Shown here one piece after another: positions 22,014 through 33,041 of a stretch of 64,000 bases of DNA. The DNA is from Phialocephala subalpina (lineage: Eukaryota; Ascomycota; Leotiomycetes; Helotiales; Mollisiaceae), in NCBI GenBank assembly GCA_900073065.1, contig FJOG01000003.1, positions 351,790-415,789 of the forward strand, read 5' to 3'. The position numbers and the translations under genes were made by a program. Each line of letters starts with the position of its first letter. The stretch's first letter is position 1. The notes beneath the pieces were generated by a model. It made no database searches and was not told where the DNA came from. It worked only from the letters and a program-made list of their open reading frames with translations.

Positions 22014-23621
22014 TCAACTATCCAACGTTCTACACCAAGGCCTCCCCCTCTCAACATTCCATCCACATAACCAAGGCTCAACAACCATCCCCAACAAACT
22101 CGCGATACATATCCCTGCAGAATCAGACACACTCGTAGCCCCCAAACTAAACTCCCTCTCCCCCTCCGGCACCTTATCCATAATCTCCGCAAACGTATTC
22201 ACATACACCGCTCCACCCAACAATCCCTCCCACAGCACCACTAGAAACACTAACCACACACTCGGAAAGAACGCGAACATACTCTGCAACCCCAGCAGTA
22301 CCAAATTCCCGATCTGTAGGAATGAAGGGGCGTAGAGGTTATGGACTCGGATGAAGGGGGAGGAGGAACGAGAGATGAAGACTCCGAGTTGGTAGAGGAA
22401 GGCGTAGGTGGGGTAGAAAGAGCGGTAGGTCTTGAATGGTGAGCCGTCTAGTGGGAAGAGGAGCGTTGGGGAAACGCCTTGATTGATGGTGTATTCGGCG
22501 ATGTAGACTAGGAGGAGGGGGAGCATGTAGGGGAAGAAGAGGGCACGGGCGCGGCGGAGTTGGGTAGCGAGGAGGGAGGTTGAGGCGGGATGTTTGGCGG
22601 AGGTGGGGGAGCGGGAGCGTGGGGAGTGGGATGAGTAGGCGTCCGCTGCGGAGGATGTTAGCGATGTCCGCGAAGTGGAAAGCGAAGTGGGGATGATTTA
22701 ATGTTCCACATATTGAGGGACGATTTGGTGTGATTTTTGGGGGAATGTATGTGGGAATTTGGGACAATGAAAACCACTTACCAGCTATTGAAGGTCCTGG
22801 CGCTAGTAGAGCATCCGCAGCAGTGTCTACAGGCAGGCTCTGGATGTCCTCATCGTCAATATTGAGGCTTGGAATAGGGTCGTACTCCTTCCTCGACTGA
22901 GCTCTACGTAGAGGTCCATGTGGTAAGATCAGGAAATATGCGACTGGCATGATGAACGGTAGGAAAGCACAGGTCAAAAGACTGTTCCGAACAGACATCC
23001 CAATTGCACTTGTGAGAAGCACATATAGTCCGGCACCGACGAGTCCTGCCCCACCAGTTCCACTTCCCCATGCAGCAAGGGAGAAATGACCATAGTAATG
23101 TGTTAGGCCTAGAAAGCTTAGCTCCCCACCGCCACTTGCTAGAGATGCCATGGCGACGCCGAATAGCTTTATGCCAATTGATCCATCGCCACCGATGGCT
23201 GAAGGTGTGAGGGCGATTAAGAACATGCCTGCCGCTGACAGCGCGCACATTATGATGATTCGGAGAGAGTATGGTATTCGGTGGATGAAATATGGGGCAA
23301 CGAGCTTCGTGAGGAAGGATGGGAGGACATCTGCGAGGAGTACGACGCCTTTGGGGACATTGGGTCCGACGAGGTCAAGTGCTGCGGAGAGAATGATAAC
23401 GTAGGAGACATTGTTGATGAGACCTAGAGAGGTGAGTGAGATGCAATGAGTAGGGGAACGGGGGAGGTACCGAAAGTCCAGAATGCGATAAGGACTGAAG
23501 TATCAGCTCCTTGGAAGAGATTCTTGAATTTCGCTTTGTAGATGGCCCATGATGAGCCTGGAGAACCTGGAAGTGGTAACATGCCCGACGAAGATGGACT
23601 TGACATAGTAGAGTATGCCAT
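22014..23621 (-). CDS. BTN1: CLN3/battenin family lysosomal (vacuolar) membrane protein
   Basis: Join of 23621-23471, 23423-22782 and 22645-22014: 474 residues. The 47-nt and 136-nt introns have canonical borders (GTACCT...CTCTCTAG; GTAAGT...CTAACATCCTCCGCAG), and both junctions restore conserved sequence ([28 protein letters not shown]). CLN3 hallmarks: [19 protein letters not shown], a glycine-rich [48 protein letters not shown], and a C-terminal [17 protein letters not shown] and EPWLC. About 10-11 membrane helices are expected. Length is near yeast Btn1 (408) and human CLN3 (438) with an extra linker. Known role in the family: vacuolar/lysosomal membrane protein affecting vacuolar pH, basic amino acids and glycerophosphodiester export. 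Divergent from RXT3. Confidence 0.93.
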
Positions 23622-24797
23622 GAGATACCGGAGTACAATAGCCTCACACGAGCATGTTCAGAGCTCTGTAGTCCCTCCACCTGTCCAAAGCGTACTCAGA
23701 TATGTGGCAGATGTGTTATGATATTTGAATAGCGGATGCTTCTTTTCTAAACAATATCCTGTGATACTTGAAGACGTGGTCGTCGGAGGATAGCTGCCAG
23801 GGTTTGGTTCTTCGGAACAGGCACCGAGATTATGGTCCGGCAGATAGCCCTCCTGCTGGCAGATAATGTGCTTTAACTATCTTCACCGCCTGCAATACTT
23901 TGGTAAAGCTTCGTAATGTATATCGGCTTCGTTATCGTAATGCGGTAGTTCTCGAGAATGGGGGCTTTCTTTCGAAATAAGCTCACGCGAGCATAACGTT
24001 CTAGCTTGAAATTTCGTGTTGTAGATCCGGCAGAATATTCGCAGATTGTGTGTTGTTTCCTCCGATATCCACCCTCCTCATCTAGTTGTGATGCTATTCC
24101 CAACCTCGCTGTCGCTACCTCGTCGTCGCCCTTATCGTGTTTCACCGTATTATTTTCTGCGCGGCAAATGACGAAAGGCAAGCTGACCCCGGACTTCTTG
24201 ATTTGGTGGCTGAACTTTGCATGAATCCTGGCTAGCCTTAAACTTATCCCAGTCGATCGTAGCGTATCCAGCCAGATCCATTTTGCCTGCATTAGGGTCC
24301 ACTAAGGCCAGCCCGGGCCTATGACCCCTGTCTTGATCAATTTTAGGTGCGTTGCTGGCCGTGGTTGATGCAGGGAACGAGAGGAAAGAAGCGCGTGCAG
24401 AACTTTGACGGTGGATGCACACCATGCACAATCAATCATCAACACCGTCGTCGTCGACTCTCCTTCTCTCTTTCATCCCATTCTCGATATACAAGAGCGG
24501 TGCATCAATGCGACTGCAACAGCGACCTCAAGGCATGATCTTATAGCCTGCGACTCGGATAATACTTGTTTGCTTTGGCCTAGATCGTCGAACAGCCTGG
24601 CTTGAGCGAGACACGGTTCCGTTCCGTCATCCAAACCTCCCCCGACTTCGATCGCGCACGAGCAACGACCATATATACACGAGAATGAGGCTGGAAAACG
24701 AGTGAAGGGGCGGAAAATATATTCATAAAGCTGTTGTTGGCGTCGTCAGGTCGTCGAAACATCTCAGGGCCACACCGCTGGCGAAATCAAAGACATC
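23622..24797. other. Divergent promoter region BTN1/RXT3
   Basis: Nearly 1.2 kb between the ATGs of two divergent housekeeping genes. No supported ORF; presumably holds both promoters and the 5' leader of RXT3. Confidence 0.5.
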
Positions 24798-27700
24798 ATG
24801 GATCCAAGACAACCGCCGCAGCAGCCCTTCTCGCGGAATACTGCATCACCTTATGGGCGAACCCCTTTTCATCCAAACTCGAACCAGGCGCCATTCCCAC
24901 CCGCCTCACATCCTCCACCGGCAGCTCCATCGTATGCTGAGCATAATCGAAGACCTTCAGACCCTCCATATTACAACCAGCGGAGCTATGCTCCAGAAGG
25001 ACCACCAATGTCTGGAGGCCATTCAAGACACCAAAGTGCTTCTTCCATCGGTCATGGCACACCTGTGAATCGAAGCATGCCTCCTCCATCTTCACCTCAG
25101 CAGCAAGCTCCACAGCAAGCGTCACATCTGTATGGCCCACCACCACCAAGACCTCCACCAGTGTCAGTAGGACCTCCGACAACTTTCCCATCGAGCCGCG
25201 AACTACCATCTCTGCCACCACTTGGCCGGCCCCCAAGTAATGGAGCTAGCAGCATGTCCATCTCCTCGATGCTGGGAGGACCACCTCCAGCTGCACGCGA
25301 ACCTCCTCCTTCACATTATACCTCACCTGTAACGACTTCGGCTCCTCCTCCTCCTCCACAGCCATCTTCGTTATACGGGCAGTCGCCCCGAATGACGACC
25401 TCTGCTCCAGAATATCCCCCATTTCGACGACCGCAGACACCTGAGCACCAAAGACCGTATGAACCAAGAGATCATCGCGCAAATTCTGCTGGATCACCAC
25501 CAAATCTGGGTCATTACTCAACACCTGAAGCAAGGAGGTTTGGGACACCACAGCAAGGGTATGCACAACGAGTGCCGGTCGTGGAGGAGAGGAGAGAGCC
25601 GGCGCGAGTTCCAAATCCGAATGTACCTCCGCCAAGACCGAACAGCCAGCCGACCGCATACAATGCACCTCCACCCCGAATCAGAGAAGAGCCTCGACCT
25701 ACAGACAGAATTTTTGGGACAAGAGTGGAAACAGTGCCAAGGCCACCGGAGCCCATGAGCAGAGCAGAAGCAGCGTATGGCAGACCTGCTTTTGAGGAGA
25801 GGCATACTGCGTACGGGAACTTCGAGCGCGAAAGACAGGAACGAGAAGCAATACAGAGAGAGCAAATGCAAAGAGAGCGGGAGGGAAGAGAAAGAGAGGA
25901 AGCGATTCTGCGCCAACAGGAACGAGAAGCGAGAGAAAGAGCAGAACATAGCCAGAATTTGCAACGAGAATACGCACATCAACTCGCTCAAAGGAATTCG
26001 CATGGATACAGCAGACCGCCCGAACCTCGAGAGCAACCTGCATGGATGCGACCAAGTCACGAACCACCAAGACCTCCTCCGTACGAACGACCTCCTTACG
26101 AGCAGCCTCAAGAACGAGCAGCACCGCCACAGCAGGTATCAAATGGTTATGAATATCCTACAACTTCTGCTCCTCAATATGGAGGTCCTCCAGCTTATGC
26201 GCCAAGCGAACCCCGACCTGTAGACAATCGATACGGACCCCCACCACCTACAGTATCAGCACCACCCCAACACGGCGTCCCACTTGCAGCGCAGTATGAG
26301 GCATCGCTGGAAAGGGAAAGGCAGAGAATGGCAGAGGAACAGCAACGTCGGCAGCAGCCTATGTATGGTGCTCCTCAGTCGTATCACCAGCACGAGTCGC
26401 CGCAACGGAGACCCATCGAGGAACAACAAATGCAGCAACAAAAAGGACTACTCAGCGTGCAAGAGATAAACCGCAGAGGGCGAGCGTCTCCTCTGCCACA
26501 AGCAGTTCAGGGAGCACAACATCAAATCAATGGACCCGGCGATCAACCAAGCATCAAGAACGAGTTTGGAAGGATGTTCTCTGGTATTGGGAGTGGAGTC
26601 GGTGCTATGGGAACGCCAAGTCCTGTTACTAGCGGCATCTCAGGTGTTCCTTTTTCGAATTCTGGTCAGCGCCGTGATGATCTAGAGTCACTCCAGGACT
26701 CGCCGGTGGAGAACGGAAGCCATCACATGGCACGCAGTGCGTCTAGAGGTGGAAGGAGGCGAAAGCTTAAGGAAGAGGATAGCAAAGGCGATGATGAAAG
26801 CAGCAATGGACGGCTCACACCAAGTGGACGTGGAAAACGTGCAAGGATGCATAACCATCGTCCACATACTCATCATCAGTAAGTTTCTCATTCTACATGA
26901 TGCTGCCCTAGCTAACGAAACTTTGATTGAGTCACCACCGCGCCGACCAAGTAGAAAACATTTCGTCGCCATCGCAGTCAAACCTGACACCCTTCAAGAG
27001 CGTCCGTGGCTCGGCCATTCCATCTCCTCCAGGTCCGGAAAGCAAAGCAAATCCAAATTTGCACCACCACCATGTTCCTCGGCCACACGTACACCATCAC
27101 GTGACGCCTGCTAAACCTGTGAACACCGTGATTCCCCTACCGAAGGTGATCATAAATAACCAAGCTGTTCTGGATAGCGTTAAAGGACTACCTCGAAATC
27201 ATCTTGGACATGGCTATTACCACTCCACTCTTACAGCTGAAGCCTCCGCTGTCAAGCGAGACCGAGCTTCTCACCGAGGTTTTGCCAGCACTCCCCAGCC
27301 ACTTCCTCGATTTGAAGGTAGGGAGAACTGCACTTTCACGGTGAAGATACCGTCAGTATACCTGGACGACAAGAGTCGGGAGGAGATCACAGCCCGGAAA
27401 GCTCTCTGGGGAACAGACATCTACACCGATGATTCGGATGTTATCGCAGCATGCATACACCAAGGCTGGTTTCGCGGCAAATGGCATGCTGATATCGATG
27501 AATCTCTGCTAGATCTGGACATTGAAGTGGAAGGAAACGGTGCTGTCCAGGCACCCCTGGATCCTGATGCTCTCATCACCGCTCCTCCACCAACAGGACC
27601 AATGCACGTCCCAGCAAATCGCGACTGCCACGTCACGATCCTCATCTTGCCACTGCTGCGAAAATATGGAAGCTTGACTCGCTTCGGTATCAGGAGTCGC

Positions 27701-28579
27701 GAATGGGGCGTCAAACATGATGGCTACCAATCTGTCCACGATGGGTTGAGTTTCATGATCCAGAGCATTCGCTGGGTGAAAGGAGTCGACAATGAAGAAG
27801 GTCGAAAGGGAAAGGAGAGGAGAAGCATCTTTAGCGATCAATTAAATGATCGAGAGATGGAAGATGAGGAAGCTTGGGGCGATTTCTTCAATCACCGCAA
27901 TGCGGACCAATTCGAGATGTCGTACGAAAGAGGCTCGGGTCAACCACTCAGGATGAAGATGGGAATAGGGACTGGAAATTGGTTGTCGGGTGCCAATGGC
28001 GCGAGTAACGATAAAGGCAAGCAGAGGAGGGTTGGGGCTATGCCGGAGCCTATCCCAGCACCTGTTATATCGCCTCTTTCCTCTCCTATTCAAGCTCCAG
28101 CGCTTCCTGCTCCAACCCCTCCAATTCCTACTCCCGCAACGCCCCAAATCCGCCGACCAACAACACAACCGCTCTCACCACCAATTCCCGAACCCCTTTC
28201 GCCCATCGCCCCCAAAACCAGAGAGCTAGACCCGAGCCCTGCCCCAGTCCTCGAATCACCGCCATCCTTATCTCCAGCTCCAGTCCAAGCCGCGCCTCCG
28301 GCGCCGGAGGTCATATCACAACCGGTGGTTGCGCAACCAGTCGCGGTTGCGGATACGACGTTGAGAGATCAGCAGATTGAGAGGGTAACGAAGAGGATGA
28401 TTGAGAATGCTAATATGGCGAGCCCTGCCACGGGTACTCCACAATCGAGTGCTCAGGTAGTTGATGATACACCTTCGCGAGTACTTTCGGTTCCTGTAGC
28501 AGAAGTCGATATCAAGAACGAGCAGGCGGCTGAACAAGTTGTGCCCGTGAATGGGAATGATACGCCGATGTCTGGTTGA
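24798..28579 (+). CDS. RXT3: Rxt3, Rpd3L histone deacetylase complex subunit
   Basis: Join of 24798-26878 and 26932-28579: 1242 residues. The 53-nt intron (GTAAGT...GCTAACGAAACTTTGATTGAG) falls in a His-rich stretch and restores the frame. Residues ~1-520 are disordered and rich in Pro, Gln, Ser and Tyr, with a charged Arg/Glu coiled stretch (ERERQEREAIQREQMQRERE) near 350-400. The conserved Rxt3 domain lies at about 820-970: RFEGRENCTFTVKIPSVYL, WGTDIYTDDSDVIAACIHQG, DCHVTILILPLL, and FGIRSREWGVKHDGYQ. The tail is again Pro-rich. In yeast, Rxt3 (294 residues) belongs to the Sin3-Rpd3L complex that deacetylates promoter histones; filamentous fungal forms are much longer through the disordered arms. 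Confidence 0.9.
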
Positions 28580-30429
28580 AGGAAAGTTTACATTTGAGAT
28601 TCGAGTTGCATTAGGAGGAAGTCAGGATGGGAGAATTGTTGGATTCATGTTCAATGCATATGGACGGATATGGATGTCGGATTACAGTATCTAGTTTAAC
28701 TTCGAGCGCATTGCTTTACTTTCAGCCGGCATGGCGTCAAGGCGGAGCGTTTAGCATTCAATTGTTTTGAGCTTGCAATGAACTTTTCACCACTTTCAAC
28801 TTGAAATTTGGATCTTTGGTCTTGAGTGATTTATGGACTGGCTGATTGAGTTAATATAAGGCAAGTACTTACGGTCATTTTCTGTCGCTTTCCTAGACAT
28901 GTTCCCCAATGTCCTTGCTCTCTCCTTCAAAAACGAGGTTTTATTGATCTCGTTGCTCCTCTCAAACTTTTGACGGTTCTTGGTTTGAGAGTTCAGCTAC
29001 TTCCCCTTCAATTGTTTTGAGCTTGCAATGAACTTTTCACCACTTTCAACTTGAAATTTGGATCTTTGGTCTTGAGTGATTTATGGACTGGCTGATTGAG
29101 TTAATATAAGGCAAGTACTTACGGTCATTTTCTGTCGCTTTCCTAGACATGTTCCCCAATGTCCTTGCTCTCTCCTTCAAAAACGAGGTTTTATTGATCT
29201 CGTTGCTCCTCTCAAACTTTTGACGGTTCTTGGTTTGAGAGTTCAGCTACTTCCCCGATTTGGGAAGAGGAAAGGGGGCTCAAACTTGAAGAACTACACT
29301 GGTTGGGGGGAGGAAGGAGGGAGGGAATGAGGGTGGAAGAATTTTTAGCGGTGAGGATGAGGTGGAGATTGAAACATCCGCGGATCTGAAAGGAGGAAGT
29401 GAGGAAGTATAAGAGAGCTTGGTAGGGAAGTAAAGGAAGCGTAGAAGATAGAAGCAGTAAGTGAATGCATTGATAGCGAGAGTCGGCATGCAACGAGAGA
29501 GGGAAACTTTCAGAGTCTTCCCTGCTCCTGGATAACCGGTATATCACAAAGATACCACCTATACCTCCAAACAATGACCCATCATGTCTTGAAATTGCCA
29601 GCTCGGACACGTAACCTTATAGCAAGTCTTTTGATCTCAAGGTTTGTCCGTCATGGTAGTAGAACTATTGTCTCTCTGGCGGAAGAAATACCCAGCAGTC
29701 AAACACATTCTATCTGTTCCAGGTTCCAATACGAAGCTTCATGACAAGATAGAATAGAAATAAAGAGACCTACGTATACCGTATACCGTATTCTCGCATT
29801 CGTTAATAAGTCACGAGTGAAGCTTGTCCCAGAATCGTTAGCCGGGTCACCGTGCACCAGGACGTCAAAATAGAATCTTGGATTGCGATCTTCTTCTTCC
29901 TTCTTGGACAACAAAGTAATTTCCTATCTACTCAAAGCCTCTTGTTAAGATCAAGATTGCGATAGCGTGATCAGTTGGTTGAGACATCTCGTTTAGTTGA
30001 TGAGATATTAAGTCTGCAAGAGAGCGAGAAGACATGTCCTGTCCCCGCCTTTGGCGTTTGTGCGGAGCGCTTCATGATTGAATGCAGTTGTCTGCGGTTT
30101 GTGAATTTATAGAAAGCAAAAGACTTTCAAAGGAAGAGGACTTTAAGTGAAGTTTAAAGCAGATTTGGATCTTTTTAAATTTGTGTTTGTTTATTCATGT
30201 TTTGAGTTCAAGAAGGAAAGCTTCGAGAAAGTTTTATTGCCACTTGGCGGTTCAAGCAGGATGATTTCATTTTGATTTTGTGTTTGTTTATTTCTTTGAA
30301 GCCTTTTCTTTTAATTTGAGACTTTTTTCTGCTATGCTACATGATTCATGAATCGTACTTTTACAGTTTTCTTTTTAGTAGTTGGTTTACGTACTTCAAT
30401 ATTTCTCAACCACCTTGCATCTTAGTGCA
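28580..30429. other. Gene-free interval containing a 250-bp tandem duplication
   Basis: No confident gene between RXT3 and the next 2EXR gene. It contains the perfect duplication at 28757-29256. Minus-strand frames up to 132 codons at 29.2-29.6 kb are Ser/Leu/Pro-rich without a domain. Confidence 0.5.
28757..29256. repeat. Perfect 250-bp tandem direct duplication
   Basis: Positions 28757-29006 and 29007-29256 are identical by base-by-base reading, directly adjacent. The unit starts TTCAATTGTTTTGAGC and ends GTTCAGCTACTTCCCC. No terminal inverted repeats, so a recent slippage or unequal-exchange duplication rather than an insertion. On the minus strand each unit has an open stretch (KNRQKFERSNEINKTSFLK, and further) next to a GTAAGT donor-like site, which could be a relic exon. 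Confidence 0.93.
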
Positions 30430-32574
30430 TCATCTCCTCCGCCTCCCGTCTTCCTCGGCTAATTCTCCAGTCATTGGATCTCTCACCTCTGGAATATCCA
30501 GTCCCTCAGTCTCAATGAATTGTCTCTCAAATCTCATCTTCACCACCGGGAGCTTCTTCTCCGGATAATCCACCTTCAACTTATCCACCTCTTGCAAGAC
30601 CTTCTTCGAAGTAATAACATATGAAATTCGAGACGGAGCCATTCCTGTATGAACGAGATTGCCATCAACTTCGGGACGATATGGAACAGGAACCTGGGCA
30701 TGTTTGCAGTTCAGCAGTCCCTTCTCATCTACCAAGATGGTTAGCTTCTCGAGGCCGGGGATAGAGTCCACGATGTTGAGAAGGTCGTTCTTAGTCATGA
30801 TGTCGTACTTGTGTTGGGTTAGTACCTGTTGAGGATCTCGAGTCAGCAAAACCGTCAATACACCTCTGGGATATTCAAGCTTTCTGACATATCCACAGCT
30901 TCAAGGATCAGAAGATTAGTTAAGGACGACTCACCAAATGCTTCAAAGTATCCGCAATCTCCCACTCCGAGATCCCACGATACAAAGTATTCGCTCCTGT
31001 AGCATCATCGTTGACACCGAGACGGTTCAACGCCTTCTTGATCGGCCAGAAAGAATCAATGTCTGTGCTTACATATGCACCACCTGCTCCTTTGCCATTC
31101 TTGGCGTTACGGAAGAAGAGCTTGTACACTGGATGTTCTCGTCGTTTTCGCTCTAAATCCCCACGTTGTGGCTTTGTAATTGGAAGGGCTTGCGTGTGGT
31201 CGGCTTCCAGATATTCGGTTCGGGACTCTTTGCAGGCGTGGAGGAGAGCAGGGACACCAGAAAGACGATAGTAGTAGTATGCGCGCATGCGACCTGTGAC
31301 AGTGGACTTGCGTTGGACCTGGATGAGAAGAGGGGTTAGTAGTGTTCTTGTGTTTGAAAAGGTTTGGGGCAATGACTAAGAAGCGTTGAGCTCCCGGGAA
31401 ATTGAAGGGGGTGGTGTAGAGACAAGGGAAGGGGAATAAAACCTACCACTACAGCAGGAGGAGGAGCAGCGAAGCCCCAGATTCGCAATCGGACCTCGTC
31501 AGGTAATTTCGGGAAAAGCATAAACTCGACAAGAGGCTTAGGCTGGATGTGACTGATGATAAAATTCAGCGAGAAGGGAGGCTGTGGAAAGTCCGCGGGA
31601 AATAGTTCTTCCTGAGAATTACTGACGGAGGTCACAGGCGAAGGAGGTGAGAGTTGTGGCAAGTCGGCTGGAGATTGGTCTTTTCGAGGATTGCTGACGG
31701 TGGCCGCAGGCGTGGGGCGGGGTGGTTGAATGGCAGGAGCTGCAAAGGCAGGAGCTGCAAAGGGGGAGTGACTAAGGGCAAGCGGAGCAGTCGCGAAGGC
31801 CTTATAGGACTGGTTGGCTGGCGCTGCCCCCCATATAGGTGGTGGAAGGGAGTTAGTCTGTGACAATGACGTGTAAGTGGCCTGCGCATTGTACTGCTGG
31901 TTTTTGCTGTAGAAACTCGGGGCAGGAAGATACTGAGGAGCTGGAAGATGCTGGGAAGCAGGAAGGTGTTGAGGAGCAGGAAAGCCGGAATGTCCGTTTA
32001 CAACACATGCGTATGGGCCCGTGTATGGAACGCCTGTACGCTCGTTCACTACAACCCAATATGCGGGTGCTATGGGGAGACTGGTAGGTTGGTCGACGGT
32101 GAGGTGGCTGAACGGATCGGTGTTGGTGGTGGGAAAGGTAACTTCTGAACTTGCGTTGGCGGGTATGGGGAGACCGGAAGATTGGTTGGTGGCGGCTGCG
32201 ATATTGTCGGATGGATCAGAGTAGGGAATGGGAGATGCGACGTATGAACCAGGGTTGGCGGGCGTGAGAAGAGCGGTATATGGGTCGACAGAGACATCTG
32301 TGACCGCATCGGTGTATGGGGCGGAAGAGGCAACGTCCGAGCTCATGTTGGCGGATGTAGGGAGACTGGCGTCTTGATCGACAGAGACCTCATCGTCTTC
32401 GAATAGCCAGGGGTGGGAGGTCTTCGTAGGCGTAATATCCCAAGCGGGATTGTAAGGGGAGCCGTCGGGCGTATTTGCGTGTTCGATCAACTCTGCCATC
32501 TCCCTACGCGTTTCGCGGAAAAATCTGGGGGAAAGCCTGGGTGATCTTAGAGACATGTTTACTCCAAGTCTCAT
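30430..32574 (-). CDS. 2EXR-domain protein with long proline-rich N-terminus
   Basis: Join of 32574-31447, 31318-30935 and 30825-30430, 635 residues; both introns (128 nt, GTAGGT...CATCCAG; 109 nt, GTGAGT...CTCAACAG) are phase 0. Residues 1-~330 are Pro/Ser/Thr/Ala-rich and disordered, with a distinctive short motif near the start (SPRFFRETRREMAELIEHAN) shared with the decayed neighbour. A degenerate repeat PAPQHLPASQHLPAPQYLP lies near residue 200. Then FMLFPKLPDEVRLRIW, AAPPPAVV|VQRKS across intron 1, LLHACKESRTEYL, RRREHPVYKLFFR, STDIDSFWPI, LKHL at intron 2, LEKLTILVDEKGL, and the C-terminal LPVVKMRFERQFIETE. Intact. The ATG at 32574 is first in frame; MSLRSP six residues later is an alternative. 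Confidence 0.88.
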
Positions 32575-33041
32575 CGATGGAAGAAGGTTGCGGAAGAACC
32601 AAGAAGTTCTTGGTCGTTATCGCAATTCTGATCCCAAAGCGTGTTATGGGTTTGTTAGTCGATCTTTGGATGAGGAGGGCTATTCAAGATATCTAGCTCT
32701 TGTATTGCGGGCTGTGCCGTGATTTTTTTTGGGAGAGTATACGCCCGTGCCCTCTATTTCACGTGAGTTCAAAGCTGAAAATATACGTATTGCGCGCTAA
32801 TCAAGCGTAGAGGAGAGCGGTACTTTTTGCGATTTTATTCTACATGATGCTTGTTATGAAGTCATCGTTATGGCTGTATCTGCCTGCAAACCCAAACTAG
32901 TCCGAAGATGCATCCAAGATTGGGCCGAAGCCATTACTAGCTGGCCAGCAGCCCAATCTCAACCCCGTTCCTGGATTTTGTTTGTAAACTCCAACATGCT
33001 TCACCGCAGCTCAGCCAATAACTCTGTTCATACATCCCTCA
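32575..33041. other. Intergenic, no gene seen
   Basis: Spacer between the two proline-rich 2EXR paralogs, presumed promoter of the 30.4 kb gene. Confidence 0.5.

Noticed and set aside
24150..24431. Open frame in the BTN1/RXT3 promoter
   Set aside because: No conserved motif; lies in the presumed shared promoter and 5' leader.
29212..29610. 132-codon minus-strand frame next to the 250-bp duplication
   Set aside because: Ser/Leu/Pro-rich low complexity caused by purine-rich opposite strand; no family match.
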